Positions 53,535-62,589 are shown, counted from the stretch's first letter. The stretch is 64,000 nt of DNA from Candidatus Peribacteria bacterium (GCA_943349825.1 CALQZQ010000001.1:124001-188000), one strand, 5' to 3'. Program-made: numbers and translations. The notes: generated from the letters alone by a model not told the origin.

Positions 53535-54206
53535 ATGGAGGAAAAGACGACTGGAGATTTTGTACTGACCCGATTTTTGTTGGATATTGCGATCGATATC
53601 GTGATTGTGGTGGTGATGGTATTGGTCATTCGGAGCTATCTTTTCGCTCCCTTCCGAGTGCATGGGCCCTCTATGTGTGACACTTTTAACGTTTACAATG
53701 ATGAGTGTTATAACGGAGATGGCGAGTTCATTTTAGTTTCTCGATTGGCCACTTGGGATCTCTTTGACTGGGCTCCGAGTGACTTGGAACGTGGGGACGT
53801 TATTGTTTTTCAAGCCCCCTACTCCGAACCTGGTGAGTACTATATCAAACGTGTGATTGGGCTTGCTGGAGACACTATTAAAATTGAGAATGGTTACGTG
53901 TATTTGAAAGATGTGAATGGAGCTTTTGTGCTCCTCAGCGAACCGTATTTGAATGAAGAGAACTTGGGCCACACCTATCCTTACCGCAGTAGCTCCGAAA
54001 CGTATGAGGTGCCGGAAGGAGAGTATTTTGCGCTCGGGGACAATCGCACAAAGAGCAGCGATGCTCGCCGTTGCTTCCAGCAACTGGGTTGTACGGATCA
54101 AAGCTCCCCCTATCTCACGATGGATTTGATCCAAGGCGAAGTGGAGCTCGTGATGTTCCCCTTTTCACACTTCCGCTTCATCTACGACACGGATTATGCC
54201 TTATAG
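53535..54206 (+). CDS. lepB: Signal peptidase I
   Basis: 223 residues. One N-terminal membrane helix (~12-36), catalytic Ser46 in HGPSMCDT and Lys105 in YYIKRVIGLAGD, ALGDNRTKSSDAR (box E). It removes signal peptides from exported proteins on the outer side of the membrane. A Cys pair near 185-190 might form a disulfide. Convergent with the next small membrane gene (6-bp overlap). Confidence 0.95.
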   Translation: MEEKTTGDFVLTRFLLDIAIDIVIVVVMVLVIRSYLFAPFRVHGPSMCDTFNVYNDECYNGDGEFILVSRLATWDLFDWAPSDLERGDVIVFQAPYSEPGEYYIKRVIGLAGDTIKIENGYVYLKDVNGAFVLLSEPYLNEENLGHTYPYRSSSETYEVPEGEYFALGDNRTKSSDARRCFQQLGCTDQSSPYLTMDLIQGEVELVMFPFSHFRFIYDTDYAL

Positions 54207-54614
54207 CTCGTCCCTTCCGCTGAGGTAGAACTCGATCAACATCATCAAGATCACGAGGAGTAGACCATTCCATACTCTTAAGAATCCTAAAACAAGGAGG
54301 CCTGAACACAGCGTGGTGCAGAGGCTCAAAAGGATGCCCTGCCTCAGAGAAATGAGGATGTGTTTGATGTAGAGTTGATCACGCGTGCGCCATTTTTTCA
54401 GGAAAGCGAGTAGGAGCGTGAAGGTGCCGGAAAGGGCCACGAAAAAGCTGATGAAAAAAAGCGTAAGTGAGAGTGGGGCGTTGGCGTAAGGGTCTAGTTT
54501 GAAGAGTACGAGCAGCCAAGCGGCCCATGCTAGCAAGGTTCCTCCCAGGATCCACGTGAGGATGCGATAGTGAGGAATGAGGAGGATTTTTCGAGAATGA
54601 AAATCAGCGTTCAT
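54201..54614 (-). CDS. Four-helix membrane protein of unknown function
   Basis: 137 residues with four hydrophobic helices, grouped in two pairs (~18-65 and ~85-130), and a basic loop (FLKKWRTRDQLYIKHI) between them. Short polar ends. No family recognised. It lies divergent to fmt with 44 bp between start codons. Confidence 0.6.
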   Translation of the reverse strand: MNADFHSRKILLIPHYRILTWILGGTLLAWAAWLLVLFKLDPYANAPLSLTLFFISFFVALSGTFTLLLAFLKKWRTRDQLYIKHILISLRQGILLSLCTTLCSGLLVLGFLRVWNGLLLVILMMLIEFYLSGRDEL

Positions 54615-54658
54615 AGTGGCGCGGGGCGTGTTACAATACCGGAAGTTTAGCAGATTCC

Positions 54659-55597
54659 ATGAAAGCCACCAGTCTCCTTTTTTTCTCCAGTAGCCCCTTG
54701 TCTCTTCCTTTATTGGAGGTACTTTTGAAGGATGAACGCTTCGTTCTTGTGGGACTAGTGTGTCAGCCGGATAAGGCTGCGGGGCGCAGTGGAGAGTTGT
54801 TGGCGCCAGCGACCAAGGCTTTGGCGTTGGAGCATGGAATTCCTGTTTATCAGCCGGAAAAACTTTCTAAGGATGCGGCGCTTTTGGAAACGCTCAAAAA
54901 GGATCCTCCCGACTTTTTGTTAACCTTTGCCTACGGCCAATTGCTTTCTGAAGACTGGCTCAAACTCCCTCGCCGTGAGGCCTTGAATCTACACCCTTCC
55001 TTGCTTCCCAAATACCGCGGACCGACTCCGCCTCAAGCAGCTCTACTGCATGGAGAAAAAGAAACGGGAATTACTTTGATGCGAATGGTGAAAGAAATGG
55101 ACGCTGGACCGATTGCCAGGCAACATCCTTTTGCTTTAGGGGAAATCACGACGGGGGAACTTTTTGAAGAGGTGGCCAAACGAGCCGCCGAATGGATTCC
55201 GGAAGATCTTGCCCTAATCGCGGCGCAGGAGGATTTTGCTTTTGTGGAGCAGGACGCTAGCCTCGCCACATACTGTGAAAAATTTACGAAAGAAGATACT
55301 TTTGAGGATTTTAAGAAAGCTGCCGAGGTGGTGATGAATCGCTACCGTGCTTTCACGCCGTGGCCCGGGCTGTGGACGACTTTCAAAGGAAAACGTTTGA
55401 AGTTTTTGGCGCTGGACTCTTCGGAACGGAAGGCGTCGCCTGGGACTGTTTTGGTGGATGGAGGGTGTTTATTTGTGGGGACTCAAACGGAGGCTGTGAA
55501 AATTTTGACTCTACAAATGGAGGGGAAAAGTGCCCTGAGTGCGGCGGAATTTTTGCGAGGACATCCGAATTTTACAAATGCCGTCCTCCCCTCCTGA
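54659..55597 (+). CDS. fmt: Methionyl-tRNA formyltransferase
   Basis: 312 residues, normal length. Formyl-THF-binding domain with LNLHPSLLPKYRGPTPPQAA (catalytic Asn/His region, SLLPKYRG signature) and ITLMRMVKEMDAGPI, then the C-terminal OB-like tRNA-binding domain (~205-312; RYRAFTPWPGLWTTFKGKRLK). It formylates Met-tRNA for initiation, using 10-formyl-THF. Its 3' end overlaps the ligase gene by 26 bp. Confidence 0.96.
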   Translation: MKATSLLFFSSSPLSLPLLEVLLKDERFVLVGLVCQPDKAAGRSGELLAPATKALALEHGIPVYQPEKLSKDAALLETLKKDPPDFLLTFAYGQLLSEDWLKLPRREALNLHPSLLPKYRGPTPPQAALLHGEKETGITLMRMVKEMDAGPIARQHPFALGEITTGELFEEVAKRAAEWIPEDLALIAAQEDFAFVEQDASLATYCEKFTKEDTFEDFKKAAEVVMNRYRAFTPWPGLWTTFKGKRLKFLALDSSERKASPGTVLVDGGCLFVGTQTEAVKILTLQMEGKSALSAAEFLRGHPNFTNAVLPS

Positions 55598-56903
55598 CCG
55601 GGAAAACGTGCAGAGGGTCTGAGACAAAGTGGGCGAACATCCCCCACAGTAAAACCAGGAGGAGTCTCCCCTGTTCCAGGCTCATCCAGTAATGATCGAA
55701 GAGCCCGATGATCACGACACTGAGTCCGATCAAGGTGAAGACCCGTTTTTTAAAAGCCAACTCCGGAGTGGATAGGGTTTTGTGAAGTAGGAACATTTTT
55801 TTGATTACTAAGACGATGGCCACTAGGGCCACGACAAATCCTAAAAGGCCGGTTTCGGCGAGAGCAAGGAGGTAAACGTTGTGAACGGGTTGATAATCCC
55901 AGGGCTGCAAAGCCATTGCAGTGGATTGATCCAAGAAAAGAGTGTAGTGATTCCAGCCCACGCCCAATGGGTACTGCTGAAAAAGAGCGAAGGCTTCTTT
56001 ATAGCCGCTCCAACGGCTGAGGAGGGCGGGGTCATTCCAGGGGAAAGTGCCTCTGGACCAGAATAGAAGGATCATTTCGATGAGGAAAATTCCGGTGAGC
56101 GTGCCGAGTACCGCTTTGTTTTCCTTTTTCAATTTATTGGCGTACCAAAAACAAAGCAGAACGAGGGAGCAGGATAGCGCTAATAGAGCGGATCGTGAAC
56201 AAGTGGCGATGAGGCCGGCGAATTGAAGCGCCAAAAGAATCTCGCGTTCGTGTCTGCGGGTAGGGTTGTAGAGGAAGGTGGCGAGAAGGCTGACTACAAG
56301 GAATCCCCCCAAGATATTGGGATGAGGGAAGGTGCCGTAGGCTCGGATCCATGTGAAGCTTCCCCAGGAAATTTTAGCGAGATGCGCTGTGTCTGGAGTG
56401 AGTGAGGGCTCGCCGAGAAATCCTAAACCCCATCTGGATTGGCTCAGAACTTGGAGTAAGCCGAGTAGCGCCTCTAAGGTCATGATTCCAATGAAAAATT
56501 TTAGAATTTTATTTTGTCTTAGGACACCGTTGGTCGTTAGAATATAGAGTACGATGGCCTCCATCGCTTTGATCCCCATGAATAAGTGCAACTCTGTATC
56601 TTGGAAAGGAGTGGTGACCAACGAGGCTAGAAGCGCCAGCAATAAAAAGGCGCCTACTTTTAAAAAAGTGGAGTCCCCCCATTTCCAGCGTTTTTTGTGG
56701 TGGGCGATGGCGAAGAAAGCTCCTGCGCTCAAGAGAAAAACCTCAGGAAGTGTGAGGGCGATACTGAGGTAGGGATTTAGAAATCCTCTTCCCCAGTCCG
56801 CTTGATAAATGAGCAGATTGCTTTGAAAAGGCAAAGTGACAATGAAGGCCATGAAGCTCCATCGGCAGAACCTTTCTAGGTGCTTATTCAGTCGTGGGAA
56901 CAT
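55572..56903 (-). CDS. O-antigen ligase / Wzy-type polytopic membrane protein
   Basis: 443 residues with about 11 hydrophobic helices and a large loop after helix 8-9 (~300-340) with GVGWNHYTLFLDQS and QPVHNVYLLALAETGLLGF, the signature area of the Wzy_C/O-antigen ligase superfamily. Such enzymes polymerise or transfer glycans at the outer face of the membrane. Overlaps the binding-protein gene by 20 bp in a unit led by a GT2 enzyme. Confidence 0.85.
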   Translation of the reverse strand: MFPRLNKHLERFCRWSFMAFIVTLPFQSNLLIYQADWGRGFLNPYLSIALTLPEVFLLSAGAFFAIAHHKKRWKWGDSTFLKVGAFLLLALLASLVTTPFQDTELHLFMGIKAMEAIVLYILTTNGVLRQNKILKFFIGIMTLEALLGLLQVLSQSRWGLGFLGEPSLTPDTAHLAKISWGSFTWIRAYGTFPHPNILGGFLVVSLLATFLYNPTRRHEREILLALQFAGLIATCSRSALLALSCSLVLLCFWYANKLKKENKAVLGTLTGIFLIEMILLFWSRGTFPWNDPALLSRWSGYKEAFALFQQYPLGVGWNHYTLFLDQSTAMALQPWDYQPVHNVYLLALAETGLLGFVVALVAIVLVIKKMFLLHKTLSTPELAFKKRVFTLIGLSVVIIGLFDHYWMSLEQGRLLLVLLWGMFAHFVSDPLHVFPVRRGGRHL

Positions 56904-58278
56904 AGATGGGTTTTACACCGCCGCTGGGAATCAAATTTTGAATTTGATCAGCAAGATTGCGGAGTACATCTTGCGCCGCAGAGGTGCTTAGGATTTGATC
57001 CACTCCATCCATAAATACCGCTTTGTAGTCGCTGGGGTAGACCATGGGAATGCTGTGGGCGTAACCGACTTGAGCGGCGAATACGCCGTAGATGGGATCT
57101 TTCATTTCATCGGTAATCAGGCTGCGCAGCGCACTGGGACGGTGAGTAACTGCATTGTAACCTTCGAGTAAACTGGTGTTGGTCATGCTCAAAAGGAAGT
57201 CCCAGGCGTAGTCGGAGTTGACGCTGGTACGGCTGACCACCGGTACGAAATAACTGGCATAGGCCTTGCGGGTTTCAGCGCTGGTGGCTGGGTCAAAGGC
57301 TTGAGGCGCTTCTTGAATTTTTACGTCGTCGACGTCGATGGTCTCTTGGTCTTCTTGCTTGAGGCGATTGACCTCGGTGAGGATGTCGTTGTAGGTGTAG
57401 GAGTAGCCAAAGAGCATGGAGAGCTTCCCTTTTGCAAAAGTGGTGAGTTCTTTTTCACTGCTGTCGGCGTCGGCTAAATACTTATTCCAACTGTAATTTT
57501 TTTGGCTGGGTAAGCCAAAGCTTGTGAAGAGTTCCAAAGCTTTGAGCGCGTTGGGATCGTTGGCGAATGTAGCTTGGGTGAGATCGTCTGAATAAAAATT
57601 CACTTTATAGTCGAGCATCATCATCATGAGAATATCGAAGGCACGCAAAATATTATCGCTGCGGCCGAGGGCTATGCCGGAACGCTCGAACCGTTCGAAG
57701 CTTTGGTCTTGGCGGTTCAAAAGAGTCACGTCATTTTTAATTCCATCCCAAGTGGTGGACGGTTTGCCTTGCGCAGTGAGCGCGTCTTCGAAATGAGCGT
57801 CGTTGTAGTAAAGGGCGAGCGTGTCTACATAGAGAGGAATCCCCCAGACCTGTTCGGCGTTGGTGGAATCGGGGATGATAAGGTCGTCTGAAGTGACGTC
57901 TACAAAGCTGGAGCGGAAGATTTCCGGGGTGATTTCGCTGGCGGGCGCCGGAGTCAGCTTTTTATAGTTCCCGGGAAACCAGGTGTTGTGCAACATGAAA
58001 ATATCGGGCCCCTCACCTTCGGCGAGTTCATTCACGATGAGACTCAAATAGGCGTCGGGATCGGTATATTTCTTATAGAGGATGGTGACGTTGGTGTGGG
58101 ATTTTTGATAAGCGTCGATGAAAGGCGTGTACACGTCTTCGTTGTCGAAGAGCCCATAAAAAGTCAGGGTAACCTCCGGGACTACTGTGGTGGTGACGGG
58201 GTCTTTGGTACGGAGACAGCCTGTGAACGAAGAAATGACCAAAGTGCTGAGGAGCAGTGTCGAAAGAATTTTTCTCAT
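56884..58278 (-). CDS. Extracellular solute-binding protein, family 1, lipoprotein
   Basis: 464 residues from ATG 58278; the frame also has an ATG at 58302 that overlaps the GT2 stop. Signal and lipobox FTGC, then EVTLTFYGLFDNEDVYTPFI start, GEGPDIFMLHNTWFPGN, and WDFLLSMTN late in the protein: the fold of sugar-type binding proteins (UgpB/MalE-like). No permease is nearby. Its place between a glycosyltransferase and a Wzy/WaaL-like gene is unusual and may hint at a role with surface glycans. Confidence 0.87.
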   Translation of the reverse strand: MRKILSTLLLSTLVISSFTGCLRTKDPVTTTVVPEVTLTFYGLFDNEDVYTPFIDAYQKSHTNVTILYKKYTDPDAYLSLIVNELAEGEGPDIFMLHNTWFPGNYKKLTPAPASEITPEIFRSSFVDVTSDDLIIPDSTNAEQVWGIPLYVDTLALYYNDAHFEDALTAQGKPSTTWDGIKNDVTLLNRQDQSFERFERSGIALGRSDNILRAFDILMMMMLDYKVNFYSDDLTQATFANDPNALKALELFTSFGLPSQKNYSWNKYLADADSSEKELTTFAKGKLSMLFGYSYTYNDILTEVNRLKQEDQETIDVDDVKIQEAPQAFDPATSAETRKAYASYFVPVVSRTSVNSDYAWDFLLSMTNTSLLEGYNAVTHRPSALRSLITDEMKDPIYGVFAAQVGYAHSIPMVYPSDYKAVFMDGVDQILSTSAAQDVLRNLADQIQNLIPSGGVKPIYVPTTE

Positions 58279-58301
58279 GGCGGTGAGTTGAGTTGTTGGC
58301 A

Positions 58302-59186
58302 TTATAGCGAGTCCACTCCTCGAAGGAAATAGCGCTTTGAAAGAGCGTACCAGTATGGATTTTTCCCGAGAATCGGGCTGAGGATTTTGAGCAGTGCAAG
58401 GGTGGGCCTGCTGCTGATGAGAGTGAGGGTATTTTTTTTGAGGCCGCGCGGGATCACCTGCAGCTCGGGATGTTTTTTTTGAAAGGTGCTTGCGGTGCGA
58501 CCGATGGCCAACATTTTCCTTTCAAGGTCTTTTTCTTCCATGGCGTGGTCGTGGGTGGCGAGAGCTTGCGGCGCGTAGATGAGTTTTAAATGGTGGTGGC
58601 GCTCCAAGCGGTAACCGAGTTCGATGTCTTCCCAGCCGTAGCCCTTAAAGTCTTCGTCGAAAGATTCTTTTTTGAGCAGTGAAGTTTTGATGGAAAGGTT
58701 GGAGGTGTAGAAATACCAGAAGTCGGCGGGCTGATCTGCGGTGAGGTCTCCGTACGCGAATTGTGGACCACCGTGAGTGAGCCAGCGCATGAAGAGAGTC
58801 GCGGGTTCTTCCCATTCGGTGAGGCCGAGACAAGCCTGATTCTCTTCCGGGTGATCTTGGTGGAAGCGGACGTGGTTTAGGAGAAAGTCGGGCGAACCGT
58901 AAATGTCATCGCCGATGAAGAGGGTGATTTTTCCTTCGGCTTTTTTAAGGGCGTGGTTGCGAGCCACTCCTTGACCAGCGTTTTTTTGATGAAAGACGTG
59001 GAGGCGCGGATTTTTTGCGGACCATTTTTTAAGTAGGGCTTCGGTTTCATCGGTGCTGCCGTCGTTGACGACAATAATTTCGTAGGATTCGCTGGAAAGA
59101 CTCTGGTCATGAAGGTGCTCCAGAGTCCGCTCCAGCTTTTCCGCGCGGTTGTAGGTAGGAATGACTACGCTTAGATAAGGTTTCAC
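58302..59186 (-). CDS. Glycosyltransferase family 2
   Basis: 294 residues, GTG start at 59186. GT-A fold: LSVVIPTYNRAEKLERTL, VVNDGSTDETEAL, GQGVARNHALKKAEG, FIGDDIYGS (DxD-like metal site) and FKGYGWEDIELGYRL (ED acidic motif). It transfers a sugar from an NDP-sugar in the cytoplasm or at the membrane; sugar and acceptor unknown. First gene of an envelope unit. Confidence 0.92.
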   Translation of the reverse strand: MKPYLSVVIPTYNRAEKLERTLEHLHDQSLSSESYEIIVVNDGSTDETEALLKKWSAKNPRLHVFHQKNAGQGVARNHALKKAEGKITLFIGDDIYGSPDFLLNHVRFHQDHPEENQACLGLTEWEEPATLFMRWLTHGGPQFAYGDLTADQPADFWYFYTSNLSIKTSLLKKESFDEDFKGYGWEDIELGYRLERHHHLKLIYAPQALATHDHAMEEKDLERKMLAIGRTASTFQKKHPELQVIPRGLKKNTLTLISSRPTLALLKILSPILGKNPYWYALSKRYFLRGVDSL

Positions 59187-59206
59187 TCCTCTACTTTAGC
59201 CTGATT

Positions 59207-59629
59207 TTAGGCGGCGACAAGTTCTTTCTCTTTATTGGGCGCACTTTCGTGCGTCTCAGTGGGTTCGAGGGTTTTGGGCTCCACGTTTTTCTTGCTCTCC
59301 CCAATCTGTAGGAGCGTGACGTGAGTGGCCACCACTTCGGTGATGTAGTGGGTCAAACTGTCCTTGCCTTCGTAGGAACGGTTGGTGAGGCGACCTTCCA
59401 GGTAGATTGGACTCCCCTTTTGGAGGAATTTGCTGCAGAGATCGGCCAAGTGATCCCAGGCCACGACGCGGTGAAAGTCGGCGCTCTTTTTGAGCTCGCC
59501 TTCGGCATCGAACCACTCGTTGTTGGTAGCGATGGCAAAACTGACGACGGGTTTGCCCGTCTTGGTGCTTTTGAGCTCGAGATCTGCTACGATGTGCCCG
59601 AGTAAAGTCACACGATTGACGCTTTTCAT
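59207..59629 (-). CDS. ssb: Single-stranded DNA-binding protein without the usual acidic tip
   Basis: 140 residues from ATG 59629 (MKSVNRVTLLGHIVADLELK, family start). The OB domain (1-110) is complete: KTGKPVVSFAIATN, ADFHRVVAWDHLADLCSKFL, GSPIYLEGRLTNRSYEGKDS. The tail is short and ends KEKELVAA rather than the Asp-Asp-x-Pro-Phe tip that recruits repair and replication proteins. It may be a second SSB or a lineage variant. Upstream lie three CTGACAAA boxes. Confidence 0.9.
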   Translation of the reverse strand: MKSVNRVTLLGHIVADLELKSTKTGKPVVSFAIATNNEWFDAEGELKKSADFHRVVAWDHLADLCSKFLQKGSPIYLEGRLTNRSYEGKDSLTHYITEVVATHVTLLQIGESKKNVEPKTLEPTETHESAPNKEKELVAA

Positions 59630-59671
59630 ATAAAGGGGGTTAAAAAGCATTACCCTTATAAAGGCTCGACC

Positions 59672-59723
59672 TGACAAAACTCCTGAAATAAATCTTACGT
59701 TTCGCTGACAAAAACCTGACAAA
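59672..59723. promoter_or_regulatory. CTGACAAA boxes between ssb and ribE
   Basis: CTGACAAA at 59672, 59705 and 59716. The last two form a direct repeat nearly identical to that at 28311-28329. On the ssb strand they read TTTGTCAG. They lie in the divergent ssb/ribE promoter region and are candidate regulator sites. No FMN riboswitch is present. Confidence 0.4.
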
Positions 59724-59729
59724 ATTTCT

Positions 59730-60308
59730 ATGTTCACCGGACTTGTTCAAAATTTGGGGAAAATCCTTGATCTGAAGAAAAGTGGCGAAAATCTAGAACT
59801 GTGCATTTCCAGTGCGCTTCCTGAATCTGTTTTTATGTGCGGAGCCAGTATTGCTGTGGACGGAGTGTGTTTGACGGTGGAAAACTACGAAAACGGGCAG
59901 TTTTGGGCCACGGCGGTGCCGGAAACCTTGGAACGGACTTGTTTGGGAGCTTTGAAGATTGGTGATCCAGTGCATTTGGAGGCGGCTCTCACTCTGGCCA
60001 CTCCTTTAGGTGGGCATTTGGTGAGCGGGCATGTGGACGGGTTTGCGACTGTGGTGGCTCCCGGGGCGCGACTGCGTATTGAATTGCCGGACGAGCTTTT
60101 GAAATTTTGCCCTGTGAAAGGTTCGATTGCTGTTTTGGGAGTCAGCCTCACTATTGCAGACGCTCAGGAGAATTGGGTGGAACTGGCCTTGATTCCGGAG
60201 ACGATGAAGAAGACGAAGTTGGGTGCGCTGCAAGCTGGTGAGCAGGTCCATATTGAAGTGGATATGATTGCGAGGTATCTTGAACGCCTTTATTCTGCTT
60301 CCCGATGA
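59730..60308 (+). CDS. ribE: Riboflavin synthase, alpha chain
   Basis: 192 residues made of two similar lumazine-binding halves: MFTGLVQNLGKI and SIAVDGVCLTVEN in the first, HLVSGHVDGFATVV and SIAVLGVSLTIADAQ in the second. It converts two molecules of 6,7-dimethyl-8-ribityllumazine to riboflavin and a pyrimidine. Overlaps ribH by 4 bp. The first-step genes (ribA/B, ribD) are not in the window. Confidence 0.95.
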   Translation: MFTGLVQNLGKILDLKKSGENLELCISSALPESVFMCGASIAVDGVCLTVENYENGQFWATAVPETLERTCLGALKIGDPVHLEAALTLATPLGGHLVSGHVDGFATVVAPGARLRIELPDELLKFCPVKGSIAVLGVSLTIADAQENWVELALIPETMKKTKLGALQAGEQVHIEVDMIARYLERLYSASR

Positions 60309-60712
60309 ACTACGGCATTATCGTTTCCGAATTCAATGAAGAGGTTGTTGAGGGCCTGCTGGCGGAATGCTTGAAGGGTTTCGAGGAGCAAGGAATCACG
60401 CCGGTCGTTTTTAAAGTTCCCGGAGCTGTAGAAATTCCTTTGGCTGCGCAGGTTTTTATTGCCGAGAAGAAACTCGACGCTGTCGTGACCCTCGGTTGCG
60501 TGGTGAAGGGCGATACCGATCACTACGATGCCGTTTGCCAGATGTGCTATCAGGGAATTATGGATGTGATGCTCAAAACCGGAGTGCCGATTGTTTTTGA
60601 AGTGTTGATGGTAGACGACGAAAAAAAAGCCCTGGAACGTTTCTCCAAGGGTTATGAGGCCGCTTTTGTGGCTACGAAAATGGCTAGTTTACTGAGAAGT
60701 GATCGTAAATGA
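60305..60712 (+). CDS. ribH: 6,7-Dimethyl-8-ribityllumazine synthase
   Basis: 135 residues, a little short at the N-terminus. GIIVSEFNEEV start, KVPGAVEIPLAAQ, ALGCVVKG-type loop as TLGCVVKGDTDHYD (catalytic His) and VPIVFEVLMVDDEKKALER. It makes ribityllumazine, the substrate of ribE upstream. ATGA overlap gives tight coupling of the last two riboflavin steps. Confidence 0.95.
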   Translation: MNYGIIVSEFNEEVVEGLLAECLKGFEEQGITPVVFKVPGAVEIPLAAQVFIAEKKLDAVVTLGCVVKGDTDHYDAVCQMCYQGIMDVMLKTGVPIVFEVLMVDDEKKALERFSKGYEAAFVATKMASLLRSDRK

Positions 60713-60959
60713 ATTTCCGCCACTTCTTAACGGTGGTGCGGCAGGCCACCCAGATTACGCTTAAAAGTAACCAAGGAGCTGCGCCGCTGGTCTCCGTGAG
60801 GGTGTCTGAGAGTAAGAGGTTTGTAGTGTAGTTGTTGGTGTAAACGGACTTTTCCACTCCGTTCATGTAGAGTTGAAAAGTCACGAAGAGACTGAGGGCG
60901 ATGATTGCGCCGGTGCCTAGTCCGCTGTAAATTTGGCTTCGGAGTGGGTATTTCATCAT
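60684..60959 (-). CDS. Two-span membrane protein of unknown function
   Basis: 91 residues, two helices (~9-30 and ~58-78) with a loop facing outside (NGVEKSVYTNNYTTNLLLSD) and a basic end (RTTVKKWRKFIYDHF). Starts with two Met codons. Overlaps the ribH end by 29 bp, convergent. No family recognised. Confidence 0.55.
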   Translation of the reverse strand: MMKYPLRSQIYSGLGTGAIIALSLFVTFQLYMNGVEKSVYTNNYTTNLLLSDTLTETSGAAPWLLLSVIWVACRTTVKKWRKFIYDHFSVN

Positions 60960-61017
60960 GTTATTATAGCAAATTTTGGCACTTTTGCCTAGAATGATTT
61001 CGATTTAAATTTTATAC

Positions 61018-62199
61018 ATGAAATTCCGCACTCTTTCTGAAGCGCTCGTAGAAGGCAAAACCGTACTGCTCCGCACCGATTTCAATGTCCCTATCAAGGA
61101 TGGGAAAATACAGGATGACACTCGCCTTCGAGAGAGTTTGCCGACTATTCGAGCTTTGATGGAGCGTGGGGCTAAGGTGGTGATTGTGACCCACTTAGGG
61201 CGGCCTAAGGGTGTGACTGAGGAATTGCGACTGGATTTAGTGGCCGGTGCGCTGGGGGTTTTGTTGGCTAAACCAGTTATCAAGCTGAATGACTGCGTGG
61301 GGCCTGAGGTAAAAGCTGCGATTGCTGCGATGGGAGCCGGTGATGTGGTGCTTTTGGAGAATGTGCGCTTTCATCCTGAAGAAGAAGCGAATGATCCTGC
61401 GTTTGCGAAGGCTTTGGCGGAAGGCTGCGACGTGTATGTGAACGATGCTTTTGGAACCATTCACCGAGCTCATGCGAGCACGGTGGGCGTGGCAGCGGTC
61501 TTGCCGGCTTACGCGGGATTGCTCGTGGCGCGCGAGGTGAAAGTTTTGTCTGGAATCTTAGAAAATCCCGAGAAACCGGTGACTTTGGTGGCGGGCGGGG
61601 CGAAAATCGACACGAAAATTGGTATTTTGGAGAAGTTTTTGGACATCGCGGACACTTTTATCATTGGTGGGGCTTTGGCCAATACTTTTTTGGCAGCTCA
61701 GGGCCACAGTGTGGGCAGCTCACTGTGTGAGGCGGATAAGGTGGAAATTGCTAAAAAGTTTTTGGAGGCGGCGAAGGCGCAGGGTAAAACTGTGCTGCTG
61801 CCTGTGGACGCGGTGGTGGCGACCGATGCGACCGTGGGACTTCCCTTCCAAGAAGTTTCTGTGGACACAGTGCCTGCGGATCAGAAAATTTTAGACATCG
61901 GTTCGAAATCAGTGATTTTGTTTGCCGAGGCTTTGGCAAAGAGTCGTACTATTTTGTGGAACGGGCCAATGGGACTTTATGAAAATCCTGTTTTTGAAAA
62001 AGGCACTCGTGGTGTGGCGGAGGCGATTGCGGGAACTTTCGCGGTGAAAGTTTTGGGTGGTGGGGACAGCATCGATGCCGTGAATCACTTTGGAATCGCT
62101 CACGAAAAATTCACGCACATTTCCACCGGTGGTGGAGCGATGCTGGAGTTTTTGGAGGGTAAAATGCTACCTGGCGTCCAGGTGCTTTTAGTTTCCTAA
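61018..62199 (+). CDS. pgk: Phosphoglycerate kinase
   Basis: 393 residues. RTDFNVPIKDGKIQDDTRLR (substrate loop), VVIVTHLGRPKG, NDAFGTIHRAHAST, GGAKIDTKIG and the Gly-rich nucleotide site LGGGDSIDAV, then STGGGAMLEFLEG. It makes ATP from 1,3-bisphosphoglycerate in glycolysis. Its end overlaps the ruvX end by 12 bp. Confidence 0.97.
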   Translation: MKFRTLSEALVEGKTVLLRTDFNVPIKDGKIQDDTRLRESLPTIRALMERGAKVVIVTHLGRPKGVTEELRLDLVAGALGVLLAKPVIKLNDCVGPEVKAAIAAMGAGDVVLLENVRFHPEEEANDPAFAKALAEGCDVYVNDAFGTIHRAHASTVGVAAVLPAYAGLLVAREVKVLSGILENPEKPVTLVAGGAKIDTKIGILEKFLDIADTFIIGGALANTFLAAQGHSVGSSLCEADKVEIAKKFLEAAKAQGKTVLLPVDAVVATDATVGLPFQEVSVDTVPADQKILDIGSKSVILFAEALAKSRTILWNGPMGLYENPVFEKGTRGVAEAIAGTFAVKVLGGGDSIDAVNHFGIAHEKFTHISTGGGAMLEFLEGKMLPGVQVLLVS

Positions 62200-62589
62200 A
62201 TGGATTTCGAGCAGGATTTGAGCGGCGCGACTGTCGTGGTGTTTTTCCGCGGTTTCAAAGCCGTGCAAATTTTCTGCGAACTGTGTAGACAGCCGCTCGT
62301 CGATGAATTCGATGGGAAGTTCCAGCGCGGCGAGGATGCGGGCGGTAGCTTCCACTACGGTGGTTTGTTCCGTGGCTTCCCCGCTCAATTTAGTGGGGCG
62401 ACCGAGCAGGAGACCTACCAAGTTTTCCGTGGCCACCAGGGCTTTAAGCTGCTCGAGCAGTTCTTGATCGTTCTTGTGTTCGAGTTCGGGACGCGCGAAG
62501 GCCACGCTTTGAGTGGCGTCGGAAACGGCGACCCCTGTGCGACGGGTGCCAAGATCCAGAGCGGCAATTTTTCCTGGTTTAGGCAGCAC
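62188..62589 (-). CDS. ruvX: YqgF/RuvX family putative Holliday junction resolvase
   Basis: 133 residues, GTG start at 62589. RNase-H-like core: AALDLGTRRTGVAVSD (first Asp), VGLLLGRPTKLSGE, PIEFIDERLSTQFAEN (Glu) and HDSRAAQILLEI (final Asp). Family proteins process 16S rRNA ends or DNA junctions. Start overlaps the rplI stop by 11 bp. Confidence 0.93.
   Translation of the reverse strand: MLPKPGKIAALDLGTRRTGVAVSDATQSVAFARPELEHKNDQELLEQLKALVATENLVGLLLGRPTKLSGEATEQTTVVEATARILAALELPIEFIDERLSTQFAENLHGFETAEKHHDSRAAQILLEIHLGN

Noticed and set aside
59640-59730. FMN riboswitch before ribE
   Set aside because: The conserved AGGGGCAGGGUG-type core is absent and the gap is too short.
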